Below are positions 11,105-22,481 of a stretch of 64,000 bases of DNA, one piece after another. How positions within the stretch are numbered: position 1 is the first letter of the stretch; each line of letters begins with the position of its first letter. Under the pieces are notes generated by a model. The model saw only the letters and a program-made list of their open reading frames with translations. It made no database searches and was not told the origin of the DNA. Origin of the DNA: Heliocybe sulcata (Eukaryota > Basidiomycota > Agaricomycetes > Gloeophyllales > Gloeophyllaceae). The stretch spans positions 502,858 to 566,857 of the forward strand of contig ML213509.1 in the NCBI GenBank assembly GCA_004369045.1, written 5' to 3'. The translations under genes and the position numbers were made by a program.

Positions 11105-12335
11105 ACTGTGTTGCTAGTTTCGAGTTGTCTGTCTAGGCAGTTAGTTAGAGAAATTGGAGAGAAGAGGGGGGGCACACAACCTTATATACACTCCCGGATC
11201 CAATCCGTGGCGCCGTGGCATCCACCACAGCACAATGCACGCCACAGCCTCCCAAATCCAAGTATACCAGTCCGAGACCCACAGAGGCAACCAATTCTGT
11301 CAGCTTCGGAAGGTTCAAGCTGTACGTCATCTTCTTCTCTTCATTCCCCACATCATTACTGCGGCACCGAGGGAACACGCCAGATCGCCCTTCCGCGTAG
11401 AGAACAAAGTCAAACCCGCGCCCGCAGAGTACGGTAACGAGCCGACTGACCACGCAAGATAGCAAGAATACACTTCAGCCCGCCCATCTCCATCAGAACG
11501 GATAGTATTATGTTGTAAGGGGCCCCAAGGGACCACTCCAGACTGCAGGACTGAGTCTTGCCAACAAAGAACAAGGCAACACGAGCACCCCCATCTCATA
11601 TAGCATAATGAATGGAGCGACAGACCCGAACAGCAAGATAACAAGAATAACACCTATCCCCGCTCTCCCCCGCATCAGTCTTCAAATCCAGGTCGACAGA
11701 TACGCCCATTGACGAGCATATGACGGTACGTGTGCACACGACCGCCAATTCCAGGCAAATTGCAGGATATAGGCAATGGGCTGTTCCGAGCAAGCATTCG
11801 AACCAATAGCTGGGATAATTAAACAAGAGATGGAGCATCCTCGTCGAGTGCTGCTCGACCGCTGCTGCCCTTGCCTTGCCTTAGCAAGGCCGACCTCGAG
11901 CGTCGAGTTCAACACCAATCCATTTTTCCCACGCCCATCACCGACGAATGCCCGAAACTCGATCGAGTCCACGATCGAGCGCGCTAGCAGCACCGCCGCC
12001 ACAGATCCCGACGCTGGCCGCATCTCTCACCTAACTGCGGGCGCCACTAGCGAACCTGTCAGACCGAGCTCACGAGACTACCCCTCTTGTCTACAGTACA
12101 ATATTCGTCGTTTATCATCTTTGCGAACAAGTCGCGGACGTACACTAGTTTACAGGAGAACATTATTCGTAACAGAGGTCCAGTCCAGTCAAGTCCATAT
12201 ATATGTTACAACAAGAAAGGGTCCACTTCACAGCTTATTCTTCAACCACCCGAAAACCTTCTGCGTCCACTTGCCACCCGCCTTCCTCTGCATACCACTC
12301 AAAGACGCAGACGGAGCAGAACTTCCCGCACCCAG
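11105..12335. other. Intergenic region between the two aspartic proteases
   Basis: This 1.2 kb holds the promoter of protease 1 (TATA-like box at 11181-11190) and the 3' flank of protease 2. The ORFs present are short, overlap on both strands and match no family I know. Confidence 0.45.
11181..11190 (-). promoter_or_regulatory. TATA-like box of aspartic protease 1
   Basis: On the minus strand the sequence reads TGTATATAAG, about 80 bp upstream of the start codon at 11104. Position and sequence fit a fungal TATA element. Confidence 0.5.
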
Positions 12336-13841
12336 TCAGTTGGTGGTAGCGTCAGTGTACTGGGTGGTGGCAAAGCCGACTTGCGAGTTGGTCGTGTCGT
12401 AGACAGAGTAGAACCTCTGGAGGAAGGCGAACCCATTAATAAAGTCCAGGCCGCTGCCGCTCTGGCTGCCAAGGTCGCTGACGACGAGGTAGATGTTGCC
12501 CTCAGTGCCGCCGATGGTGCTGTTCAAGCTTCGCGGCCAGATCTGAGCGTCCGGAGTGAGTTCGTAGGTCGTGTTACCAATCTTGAAGTACAGGGACTGG
12601 AGGTTGTTGTACTGCTGCTCAGTCAGAGTGAGGAGTCCAGTCGTTCTGAAAGAGGACTAGCGTCAGCCGGTGAACAATGCTAAGATATCAAGAGACTCAC
12701 TGGTCCATAGTCGCGCCAGTAGCCTGCTGGTACGCCTGGAAGGCGTCCGTGGCAATCATCAACAGAGTAGTACCGGTGTCGACGATACCAGCAGCACCGC
12801 TAAGGAGGCTTGAGCCATTCTGACCGTACGTCAGGTCCTGGTCGATACCCCAGTACTGGGAAGCGGGAGAAGTGCTAGTAATCGGGACGTAGGTGATGTC
12901 GCCTGTGTACTTGGACGAATCGGTGGTGCCAAAGGACATCTCGCCGTTGACGTCACTGGCAGAGGTGCTGGGCACATACGAGATACCGATAGACTCAGTG
13001 GGGATGGTGCCCTGGGCGTAGAGGTTGTCGGTAACGGTAGGAACGGAGGAGGTACCCGAAACCGTAGTAGAAGTAAGGTCGACGGGGCCAATACTGGGAG
13101 AATACATGAGTATATGCGCTGGATACACGTAGAAATAACGCCGAGTACGAACCCAAGGATACCGTCTACGCCGTTGAAGCCCTGAGCAGTGCTCGCAACG
13201 CCAATGGACTGGTTCTGAATGACAAGGTCGGGAGAAAGGGTAACAGTGTCCGTGTCTATTCAATCACATAATCAACTTTTAGGCCAAGCGTTATTCAAAA
13301 CATATTATCCTCACATTCGGTACCGGAGAAGGACCCAGAGCCGTAGCTGACGTTCACGGACTTTCCAGTGCTGTGACTGGTGCTAGTCGGGTTGTACGCC
13401 TTGTCAGCACCAACCCAGGTGTTGGAGGAGCCGGTATCAATGAGAAGAGTGTACTGGGTAGCAGGGTTGCCAACGCCAACAGAGGCGGTGTAGGTCACGC
13501 CTGTTATATGCGCACATAAGCACCTGTATTTCGTGTCAGACGACCTGACGGTACTCACCAGCATCGGTAACATCGATGGACGAGCCGCTGCCTCCAGACG
13601 GAGCGGTTCCGCTACCGCCGCCAGTACCAGTCCCGGTTCCGGAACCAGTGTTGCCACCGCCAGACCCGTGGTGGTGGTGACCCCTCCGGCGCCTCGCCTC
13701 ATGGAAGACAGCAGGCCCGTGAGGGTGCAGACCAGCGAGGAACTTCTGGGCGCGAGCCTTGTCGCGAGCGACGATTTCCTTCGCATGGCGTCCCGCAAAG
13801 CGGGTGGTGAAGGGGAGAGACCTGACGACGACGTTGGACAT
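12336..13841 (-). CDS. Aspartic protease 2 (polyporopepsin-like, A1 family)
   Basis: Tandem paralogue of protease 1, about 425 residues. Seen: start ATG 13841 (MSNVVVRSLPFTTRFAG) with no signal peptide, the propeptide motif ARDKARAQKFLAGLHPHG, and the linker RRRRGHHHHGSGGG followed by a Gly/Ser/Thr-rich stretch. The first active-site motif is LLIDTGSSNTWVGADK, the flap VSYGSGSFSGTE, and the second active site GIVDTGTTLLMIATDAF. The end reads GFAFLQRFYSVYDTTNSQVG. Introns interrupt the gene at the same places as in protease 1. The longer Gly-rich linker is the main difference. Both catalytic aspartates and the flap Tyr are present, so the enzyme should be active at acidic pH. It probably serves extracellular or vacuolar protein breakdown, by analogy with polyporopepsin. 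Confidence 0.93.
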
Positions 13842-15585
13842 GGTGGTTGGATGTAACTATGGGGAAAACTGGGGAAGGGAGGAGTCGCGTTGGAAGGGCA
13901 TTATATACGGTGGGCGCGTGATTATGCAGAGTAGTCGTCATCTGGGGTTTCTGTGAAGATGTAATGATGTGAAATGGCGCGGGCTGGGTTCTGGGTTTGC
14001 TGCGCGCAGATTCGATTCCGGTTTAGAAGATGGAAGAGGGTTTCTCGGCTGTCCCTGGATAGGCTTCTGTGCTAAAATGCAGTGCGTCATCGGAAGCAGA
14101 CTGTCTGTGTCCAAGTACCTCAGGCCTGGGTGGCGTAAGCTCCGGGATGGAGACAGTCTGGAAAGGCTCTCCTGGAGACTCCAAGGACGCACCCACTTGA
14201 GAAAATACATCTCAGATTGGAGATTGCAAGAATAGCAGGAGAACAACAGGATACCCGCGCAAGGGCGACGACGTTGTGCATGGAAGGAGTCCTGCGCGAC
14301 AAAGACACGTCCGACGGAGGAGGTGCCGTCGGGGCTAAATTCCATTGCATTCCCTGGGGCGTTCATGTTCTGCGAGTCGTCTGGTCCTTATCTCGCTGAC
14401 TGCACGCGTTGACTTTACCGAAAAGGGGAGATATGTGAAGTTGCATTGATCCACGTCCGATGGGATCTGAGCAGTGCAGTGATCGAAGCAGGCTATTTGT
14501 GGCGTTGACGTCAAATGCTGGCAACAACCGAGCGGCTCCGAGACCTCTTGCCTGCTTTCACCCACCAAACAATCGGCGCCAGGTGTCTGGAGACTGCCGT
14601 AGCTGGGTGTATGCGTTGGACAGAGGGCGGTGCGTAAGCATATGTATGGCCCACGAGTTTGTTCCCAACGCTGAATCCAATTAGTCAGTGTCTGCGCCTC
14701 GGAGGCTCTCACTGTCGTTCCCAGCTCGACAGGCTTGTCATCTGGTGCCGAAGAAGTCGTGCGTCATTTGATCCAAGGGCACACGACCTCTTGACATGGC
14801 CCTTCCACCGCCGACGCTCCACCGACAATCTTCGACTGCATCTGGCAGCCACAACGCCTTTGTGGCATCTACTGATCGCAGCACCCCTCGCTATTATCAC
14901 CCGAACTCGGAATCAAATCACGAATCTCCCCAGCCAGCGTGTCGACGTCGTAACCAGATCTCTCTCCCAGGACCCTCCTGGTTGCATTGGAGTCCTTTTT
15001 GTGATAATAGTGCAGGACCGCTGTCGACAGCTCCGGCGAATTTCAGAGTCCAGGAAGTGGTCGGATTTGGCTGTCTTCCTGCCAACCAAGCTTGGTATAT
15101 TGGAATATGTGCAATACCGGAGGATTCCTGTCTACAATCTCACGAGGTGCCATTCATGTCGTTCAAGCTCTACTGTATATGAAAATTGTCTAGAAACGAA
15201 GACTGCATGAATGGATACAATCAAGCCCAGCACCATTTATATAGGCCTCTGCCGTCCGATGCCAAACTATCGGATTACGCACGTTGTTGAGCGAATATTT
15301 GGGACTGGCGCTTTGGACTCTCTGCGCCTCCGGCCGGCCATTATGCATATGCATTAACCAACAATTCACCGATCCAGGCGCTTCGTCGGGCCCAAGTCAC
15401 GAAGGCAGCGGCTATATCATTCCAAAGGTAAATACTGTTCATGTCCACCAGACGGGTAAAGCAGCACAGTCCGTTACAGATGCTGTCCGATTCGATACTC
15501 GCAAGATGCCTAGCGGGCTCGACGCGAGGCACGAGCGGCTTGAGCGCTTGAAGCTTGAGACCGTGAACCGCCAGGACGCGCGATT
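13842..15585. other. Intergenic region
   Basis: This 1.7 kb lies between the promoter of protease 2 and the degenerate 3' end of kinase-TPR copy B. Several overlapping ORFs (for example 14659-15210 on + and 14335-14712 on -) show no motif and no convincing splice structure. I see no gene or repeat. Confidence 0.4.
13901..13908 (-). promoter_or_regulatory. TATA-like box of aspartic protease 2
   Basis: The minus strand reads TATATAA about 60 bp upstream of ATG 13841, at a spacing similar to that of protease 1. Confidence 0.5.
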
Positions 15586-18331
15586 TCAGGCCATCTTGAG
15601 CTGGCGGCTTATGGCAATCGGCATAGCAAGTGAACTCTGACTTGGACGTTTCCGCTGCCTAGCGCGGGCAGCCATCGATATCAGCGACCCAAGTGTCTCG
15701 TCCAGGTCTGTTATCCGCTGTGACACAACTAGGTTCTTGCGCCTGCGGTATTGTACTCCGACACAGGATCGTAAGAATTCGAGAACCGAGGTCCCCTCTG
15801 GATGATCCACTGGCTGTAACCGAACGCTCTCTTCCAATATACCTGGACGGCCTCGTCTAGGTCTTCCGGCCGCCCTAGGTCATCGTATCGCTTCCTGAGC
15901 ACCTTTCCCAAACTCCATCGTAGGACTACCTGGTCCATAGTTTGCTCACTATGCGGTTCCTCACATAGTGATATGGCTTCCCGTAGCAGACGGAACGACT
16001 GCTGAAGCATTTCGGGATCCGCTGATATGGTGTAGTGTACATCGAGGTACCGGTGCAGATCATGAAGTGCGTCTGCTCGTTTTGGATGAGGCTGGTCGTA
16101 AATCAATGACCTGCCGAGCCAGCGCGGTCGCCTCGACCAAGTCGTCCCGCTTGCCCAGATGATGGTAGCGCTTTCTGAGCGCAGCGGCCGAGTCGGCTAG
16201 GAGAAGGTCCTGGTCCATAGTTTGGTTACTTTCAGGATGCTGGCAGATTGATATGGCTTCCCGAAGTAAATCTATCGTATATTCGAGGAAATGCAGAGTT
16301 CGTGACCTATCGTATTGCTCTTCCAGACGGATGCGGAATTGATTCAGAGTCCATGCACGTTTGGGATGGGGAAAAGGCCTCCGACCAAGAGCTTCTCGGA
16401 ACAGTTGCATCGCCTTGTCGAGATCTTGCTGCTCGTCTGAAGTGACATAAGTTTCTACGTAGAAGCGTGCCAATGCCAGCTTGGAGGAACACGCTCCCTC
16501 CATGTCAAAAGCATCAGCTTCCTGGTAGTAGTCCGTCATGTCGGGTCTGGCGACTACTGCATTCGCCGGGCTTCTCTCGCGACCTAGGGACACTCGACGA
16601 GAATAGGCGGGAGTATGAGCCGATGACGGATCACAAAGGTCCTCGTCCGAGATTGACTCTCGACGGGCCCTCTTGTGCCCTTGCCGTACGAACGATGGAT
16701 GACTAGCATCTTTCTGAGCGATGGGACTCTCCCGCATCCTCTTCCGTGGCGCCCTGCGCCTGTTGGGAGGCCCTATAACAATTGCTGTCGGCAAATACTC
16801 TATCTCCGTGTATGCCAGTCGTGCAGTGCCATCAGAAACCTTGTTGCAGAGACCTGATAGATCACCGAGGAAATCTCCAATAGCCGGCCTGTCTTGCGGC
16901 TGACTGGACAAGCAACGACAGATGACACTCCAAAGCGCATCAGACAGGCTACGGTCTGGGTACTGATCGGTCGCCTCGCGGCTTAGCACGATCCCCTGGA
17001 TAAGTTTAACAATGAAGCTTCCAGGAGCGAGATCAGGGAATGGTTGTTTTCCAGTGAACAACTGGTGACTAATTAGGGGCGGCTCCTTGCTAGACACAGA
17101 GATCATACCTCCAGACAGACGCAGCCATAAGCGTACACATCGCTGGCCGGGGTATGCTTCAAGCTGATTCCGTATTGCGAGGGTAAATGAAGTTCTGGTG
17201 CCATCCACTTCGTTGAACCCCCTCCCCTTGAGGACGTCGTAAAGCTTGTGGTCTGGTCAATAATACGCGCCAGGCCGAAATCAGCCAAACGCGCATGGCC
17301 GCAGTCATCCACCAGAATATTAGCCTAGAACGATATCCTTGTGAGAACGTCGTGTCTCGGGACGACACTGAGGGCCTTACACCTCGTAAATCTCCGTGGA
17401 CAATACGCCGGTGATGCAAATATATCAGACCTTGCGCGATCCCCACCAGCTAGACGGACATTGGCATCTCCCCGACGTTCAGAACAGATGAACACGCACT
17501 AAACCGGCAAGCCTATCAATGCTCCAACCTTCCTTCTGCTCCTGCTTCAAGTATTCGTTGACATTTCCATTGTCCATCCATGGCGAAACAAGGTAGAACG
17601 TGGAAGCTAACGCAGCACAATGTATGCCCATGAAAGGGAGAATATTGACATGTTCAAGGTTGTGCCATATCACTGCTTCGCGGAGTATATCCTGCACCAT
17701 CCACGACTCAATATATATATTATGCATTGTTCAAATGAAGACGCGCCTTTTGCATCTGCGATTGCTCTTGAACTGGTAGGGACGCCATCCGGAGACGCTT
17801 CAGGGCGACCACCTTGCCGCTCAAGTGGTCCTGAAACACGTCTTCAAATCCTCCCGCAAAAGTGGGATCTCGAGTAGGAATCACGATCTTATGCCCCAGC
17901 AACAGCGACGGAGGACATCCTTGACACTTCAAGCACAGCCTCACCAATAAGAGAGCCATGTCGGTGTGGATGAACCGAGGTGGACTCCCTATTGAGCAGT
18001 CTGGACGGCCTGCTTCTTCAAGTACAGTGCTGTCTGTACGAGCCTGGCCATGGGATAAGGTGCAGCTCGACGGATTGTCAATCCTCCTCACCTGCAAAAG
18101 AAACTCAAGGAATGCATCCGCGGCATCGCCTCTAAGGTCGAGGACGGCCCTTTTATGCTCCTTAGAGGAGAAAATCGATGGGAGATATCTGAACGCAGAT
18201 CTAGCATTTCCTCGCTTATACTCGACCAGTATCTAACGCAAACTTAGCGAGTACCGAGATAGAGAGAAGAAACAGAGACCTACTTGTTCCACAGGTCTAT
18301 CGGTCAACACCGGGGTGGCTCTGTTGCTCAT
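15586..18331 (-). pseudogene. Protein kinase-TPR fusion copy B, reading frame disrupted in the TPR region
   Basis: Paralogue of the gene at 6344-9312 on the opposite strand. Seen: start ATG 18331 (MSNRATPVLTDRPVEQ) with the first intron exactly where copy A has it, then SSKEHKRAVLDLRGDAADAF. The kinase has a Gly-rich loop (FAGGFEDVFQ), VALK lysine, HGDLRGANIL, DFG and a STKWMAPELHLPSQYG activation segment. The C-lobe motif is QPQDRPAIGDF. TPR units follow (RRPFPHPKRAWTLNQF, RKRYHHLGKRDDL). Near 16090 the copy lacks two C residues found in copy A at the PAPHPKR motif, which shifts the frame. A second shift occurs near 15840, after DLDEAVQV. One intron also has a GC instead of GT donor where copy A has GT. 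The kinase domain itself is intact, so a shortened kinase could still be made. Sequencing error or tiny introns are alternatives. Confidence 0.75.
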
Positions 18332-18736
18332 TGCAGTCCGCGACAGGGCCAGCGATCCGTGTGGTGCGACTGGAACAGTACCTCGTAGACAGCCCTCTGC
18401 TGCGCGGCCTATTTAACGCCTTCAGCGCACAGCTCTTCCGGCGTCTGTCTTAAGATAACTCCAAGCTACTAAGCCACGTTATTAGCATTGCGAAGACGCT
18501 GAGCGTGCGCCAATATCCAGTCAGTACGGCGTCTCCGCACACGAACCGCAAACCCGGTGCGCGTCCGTTCTTATGCACATGTACGGTTTTGATCCACCAA
18601 TATTAATCACCACGTGTACGGATGGATTCGGGTTGGCCTCTGAATTCAGCACAGGAGCGAGGGGGGAGCAGGAAGAGCATGACAGCAAGGAAAGAAACAA
18701 CGAGGCTCGAGTATCAAGGAAAGAATAAAGACCGTA
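18332..18736. other. Intergenic region
   Basis: These 405 bp between the start of kinase-TPR copy B and the stop of TAF6 hold no recognisable element beyond the presumed promoter of copy B. Confidence 0.4.
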
Positions 18737-20442
18737 CTATGTCTCTGCAGCGGGCAAACCCACAACACCTCTCGCCCATGCTGCATCGCCCTGCAACTTC
18801 TCCGCGAAGAAATCACCCACGACTTCCCGTAATCGCGACGGCACCTCCTCATCCGTAAGAGGCACAGGCTCGCTGGAAGGTTCGTGCAACGTCCGGAAGG
18901 CGTCCTAGACGCCACTCTTTGTCAGAATATTGACATCCCAGGGATGCCGCGGAAGTACTGACCATCACAGCAATCACCGGCTCACTCCTCTCGTCACTCC
19001 CATACTCACTACCCACAATCCTCGCGCCCCCGCCTTCCACCAGCCCCTTCCTCACCGCCTCCTTCCCGATAGCGATCAGCCCTCGCACCGCACCCTCCCG
19101 CGCGCCCTTGCTCTTCCCTGGGGATATCAGCGCCAGCAGCAGGGCTTTCATAATACGCGGTGAGAGCGAGGGGTACGTGGTCGAGTGTGTGGTGAGGATG
19201 CGAGAGAGGATCTGCGAGGCCAACGTGCGCAGATGCGTTGCGTGTGAGGGAGGGAGGGTCGAGTTGAGGAGGATAGACAGGACAGGTGGGAGTATCTGGT
19301 GCAACTGGACCCATAAAATTAGACCCGTTATAACAGGAGAACGGAATAAATCATGTTATGCACTTACGTATGGTTCGATCAGCATCGACTGATTATCCAG
19401 CAAAGCAGCTGTGACGTCCAAGATCACCTCCAGCACCCGCCCATCCTCCTCCCTCGTCGCCCCCTCCTTCAAAGCACCCACTACACCCTCTCCAACCCAC
19501 TGCACCAGGTACGGCAGCAGCGGTTGCAGCCCCGCATCATGTCTCAGCGTCGCCAGCGCCGCAGTCTTCTTCTCCCGATCGAACTCTTCCGGTTTGGACG
19601 GTATCAACGAGCTTGTCAGGCGTGCATAGTAAAGTTGCAGCTCCCGAGACAGAACTTGCTTGACGAGCTGCTGCTGAGGTTTTCTCACCGCTGAATGTCG
19701 GCCCGGCGAGGACGGTGTGGGCGGCAGTAAAGTGGAGATGACGCCGTTTTCGAGCTTCACGGTCGGGTCCGCGTCTGTCTCTCTGGGTATTGCCGGAGGG
19801 TTTTCGGGTATACGTGGTTGCACACCCTCGACGGCCAGCCAATGCGCGTGCCAGCTGACCGGCTTGGGGAGGGTGAGCTTCTCTTCTCGGATGACGCGCT
19901 CAAAGTCGATTTCCTCGTCTTCAACGAAGTAGACTGTGCCGGACTGGGGGAGTTGAGGGAAGGGAGGGGCGCGCCGGAACGTTGGAGGGTTATAGGAGGA
20001 GTGGCCGTATAGAGGTTCGATGTTGAGGACGCGCATGGCTTGGTCGATGTCAGACGTGGTCATCGTTGTGCGGCGGGCATGTCGCATGAAGCGGGAAGCT
20101 TCCTGATAGACTCGTTGTTAATTCTGGAGTGTAGGAAGGCCTTCTCAACGGGCATAGTAGATGGTCGCATTCATTCGACTTCCCACCAGAGAACGTATAC
20201 AGTTCGCAAACAGCGATACTCACCTCCACGACCTGATGAATCCTGTATTCCACGTCGCTAGCCAGCGCCGACGCTACTGCTTCGGAAACGTTCGTAATGC
20301 CCAAAGACTCTGCCACATCCTACTGAGTCGTATGAATACAATTGAATAAGACAACGCCTGCAGGTCAACTAACTCGGATGGAGTCTGGTTTGTAGACGCC
20401 CGTCAGTTGGGTCGGAGGTGCTCTTGGTTTAGGCTTGCTCAT
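18737..20442 (-). CDS. TAF6: Transcription initiation factor TFIID subunit 6 (TAF6)
   Basis: TAF6 pairs with TAF9 through a histone fold and is a core TFIID (and often SAGA) subunit in the nucleus. Seen: start ATG 20442 (MSKPKPRAPPTQLTG) with KPDSIR, then after an intron DVAESLGITNVSEAVASALA and DVEYRIHQVVE. A further intron precedes ASRFMRHARRTTMTTSDID and MRVLNIEPLYGHSSYNPP, the end of the histone fold. The middle part has VYFVEDEEIDFE and PVSWHAHWLAVEGVQP, both typical of TAF6. The C-terminal HEAT-repeat region follows (LSRELQLYYARLTSSLI, LQPLLPYLVQWVGEGV), and the protein ends at GVVGLPAAET. About 475 residues, close to the usual fungal length. It is divergent from HMP1-like gene A, with 590 bp between starts. 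Confidence 0.93.
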
Positions 20443-21032
20443 CGTGCAGTCTACTGTGTTATATCAAGGAAAAGTAGGTATATTGAGACTGATGCGAGCA
20501 GGGTTGCGAAATTCCACAGAGGTTACACCCAGAATGTGGCCACTGGCTTGTGGCTTCGCCGCGGCCCGCTGAACGCGTTTTGATTTGACGTTATTTTGAT
20601 TGTGGCGGAATCCTCGACTTCGCCTTCGGTTCAGTGGCTCGCAATAGTAACTTGCTTGCTCAGATTGACTCTGGATTTTTCAGCACGTCTCCGAGTACCA
20701 GGTCACAAGAACATATACATCCGCTCGAGGGAACACTTGCTTTCCCTTAGCTATTGAGTCTCAATTATTATGTTCCCGGGAAGTGGACCAAATGACTTCA
20801 CTGCGCCACCACGGCGGTCGCGCAACCGTGTCCAGCGCCATAGTACTCCTTGGAAGCCCCGAAACGATTCCCATCTATGTTGCGGACCTCTTTCCTCCAT
20901 AACGTCATGGATCGTCATGCGACAAGTCATCGATTTATCTACAGGATATATAAACGCTCTGTTGTTCTCGGTACCATTCTACAATCGAATACCGATCATC
21001 ACCACACGTCTATCATAGCAATTTAATCCAAC
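20443..21032. promoter_or_regulatory. Divergent intergenic region of TAF6 and HMP1-like gene A
   Basis: These 590 bp between divergent start codons must contain both promoters. The only clear element is a TATA box at 20947-20953, serving the plus-strand gene. Confidence 0.5.
20947..20953 (+). promoter_or_regulatory. TATA box of HMP1-like gene A
   Basis: TATATAA lies about 85 bp upstream of ATG 21033. The paralogue at 27942-28727 has a TATA element at nearly the same distance, suggesting shared inducible control. Confidence 0.55.
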
Positions 21033-21604
21033 ATGTCTTTCGACAACAACACCACCCGTACGTGCCACCGTCCTGTATGTATGCGGAGATGCTGATTATA
21101 CTTGCAGGCACCACCGGTAACCCCCAGGACTTCCACCAACCCGTTGAGGGCAACCTCACTAGCTACACGGGACAACCGCCAAACGACATCGACAGCTTGG
21201 GCACGACCTCCGTCTCCGGGAACACCACCGTCGGCCACCCGCCCGCGTCCGCAGCGGAAGGTTTCAGCAACCCCGGGCAGTCATATGCTGAGGGCATGCG
21301 CAGCGCCCAGCAACAGAATACCCGCCCGGAGGACTGGGACGCCTCGCGACCCGGTGCTGAGGGAGGATTCAACCCCAGCCAACGCGAGACCGGTGACTGG
21401 CAACAGGGCCAGGACCAGGGTCGCACGCAAGAAGGCGTGTCGGTCACCGACCGGATAATGGGCAACGCTGAGAAGGTCGCTGGCCATGCTACCTTCAATG
21501 CGGGCCTCAGAGAGAAGGGAGAGGAGCGCAAGGTAAATATCTATAACCAATTTACGCGTCGATGAAAGCTCATAACTTCGCAATTGCAGACCGGCCAGCT
21601 CTAA
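21033..21604 (+). CDS. Small hydrophilic stress-type protein A (HMP1/CsbD-like)
   Basis: The gene has three exons and encodes about 150 residues. Seen: the start MSFDNNTTR is split by an intron, then a Gly/Asn/Gln/Thr-rich disordered body (RPEDWDASRPGAEGG, GDWQQGQDQG). The conserved C-terminal block is DRIMGNAEKVAGHATFNAG followed by LREKGEERK. The last intron falls directly after ERK, and the final exon encodes only TGQL. The same block and the same last-intron position occur in the gene at 27942-28727. Basidiomycete proteins with this block are usually named mismatch/cruciform DNA recognition protein (Hmp1) or CsbD-like. That name rests on weak evidence; a stress-induced hydrophilin role is equally plausible. 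There is no transmembrane segment. Confidence 0.75.
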
Positions 21605-22481
21605 ATCAAATTGTGTATCAACGTAATGCTGTATCCATACTCTTGTATAATTGCCGTTGCATTTGCCATTAGCACTCCGTAATGAATTGTGTTGGTCCTT
21701 GCCATGCAAACTGTGTGTGTTGTAGTTCCAGTCGTTATTGAAGCGTTCATTGGCAGTCCATGCAACATTGGATGCCCTCGCACGTCCGTGGGCCAGATGT
21801 TCACCAGCATTTTACGAACGGAGTAGCGTGTATTTCGCGATCTCGAAAGCATCTCCCAGAGCAGAGCGGGATGAGAGACGGGCGAGAAAGGTCGACGGAT
21901 TTTTGGACGAGTATATAAGGGTACCCATATGGCGACCGTACGGGGAGGGTCGCATCGGTCGTCTTTCGGAGCCAAGTCATTGAATAGACTATCGCGCATC
22001 TCGCACTCAACATGACATGTCGCATCGTCGGGTTCAGGCTCGTGTTCCTCCTAGTATCAGCAGGATACTGAGCGGAGGCCCGAGTCTAAGTACTGATGCT
22101 GAGGTCACTCCTGTGCCTGGGGTGGAGCCCTAGAGATGTTTCGAGAGTCTGCGGACGATAGTCAATTTTGAAGGTGAGTGAGGTGACAGGATAATCTGGA
22201 CGAGACTGTTAGCGGATGCCGAGGTTCCGCCTGTATTTGATTGAGGAATTTCGACGAGCATCATGCTCAGAATAAGAAGGAGCGATGCCATACTAGCTTG
22301 TAGAAACTCCAGTGCGTACAGTCCGTACTATGGTATTGCCAAACCCCACAGTCCGATAGGTTACGTTATGCAGATGTCTTTCTTCATTTCCTGAGACTTT
22401 AATCAGATACGACCAGAACACCATACATTCGCGATGTATCAGCGTACCTCAAAAGCGCCCTTCGCAATGGAATAGTAAAAG
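21605..22481. other. Intergenic region containing a small ORF candidate
   Basis: These 877 bp lie between converging genes. They contain a TATA-like box (21912-21919) followed by a 38-codon ORF (22017-22133), listed separately. Nothing else is recognised. Confidence 0.4.
21912..22133 (+). other. Candidate small gene: TATA box plus 38-codon ORF
   Basis: TATATAAG at 21912-21919 is followed about 100 bp later by two overlapping ATGs. The one at 22017 opens a 38-codon ORF (begins MSHRRVQARVPPSIS, ends VTPVPGVEP). The one at 22012 gives an 18-residue peptide with a hydrophobic core (VFLLVSAG). There is no CaaX motif, so it is not a pheromone precursor. The spacing resembles the TATA-driven genes nearby, but coding status is unproven. 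Confidence 0.2.

Noticed and set aside
11776-12402. 208-codon plus-strand ORF upstream of protease 1
   Set aside because: It overlaps the 3' end of protease 2 on the opposite strand and has no recognisable domain.
13980-14040. Possible tRNA T-loop (attcgattccgg)
   Set aside because: No matching acceptor, D or anticodon arm could be found around it.
14659-15210. 183-codon plus-strand ORF in the intergenic region
   Set aside because: Low-complexity composition, no motif, no splice partners, and overlapping ORFs on the other strand.
22012-22133. Possible pheromone precursor gene
   Set aside because: Size and TATA box fit, but there is no C-terminal CaaX box in any frame, so the pheromone idea was dropped.
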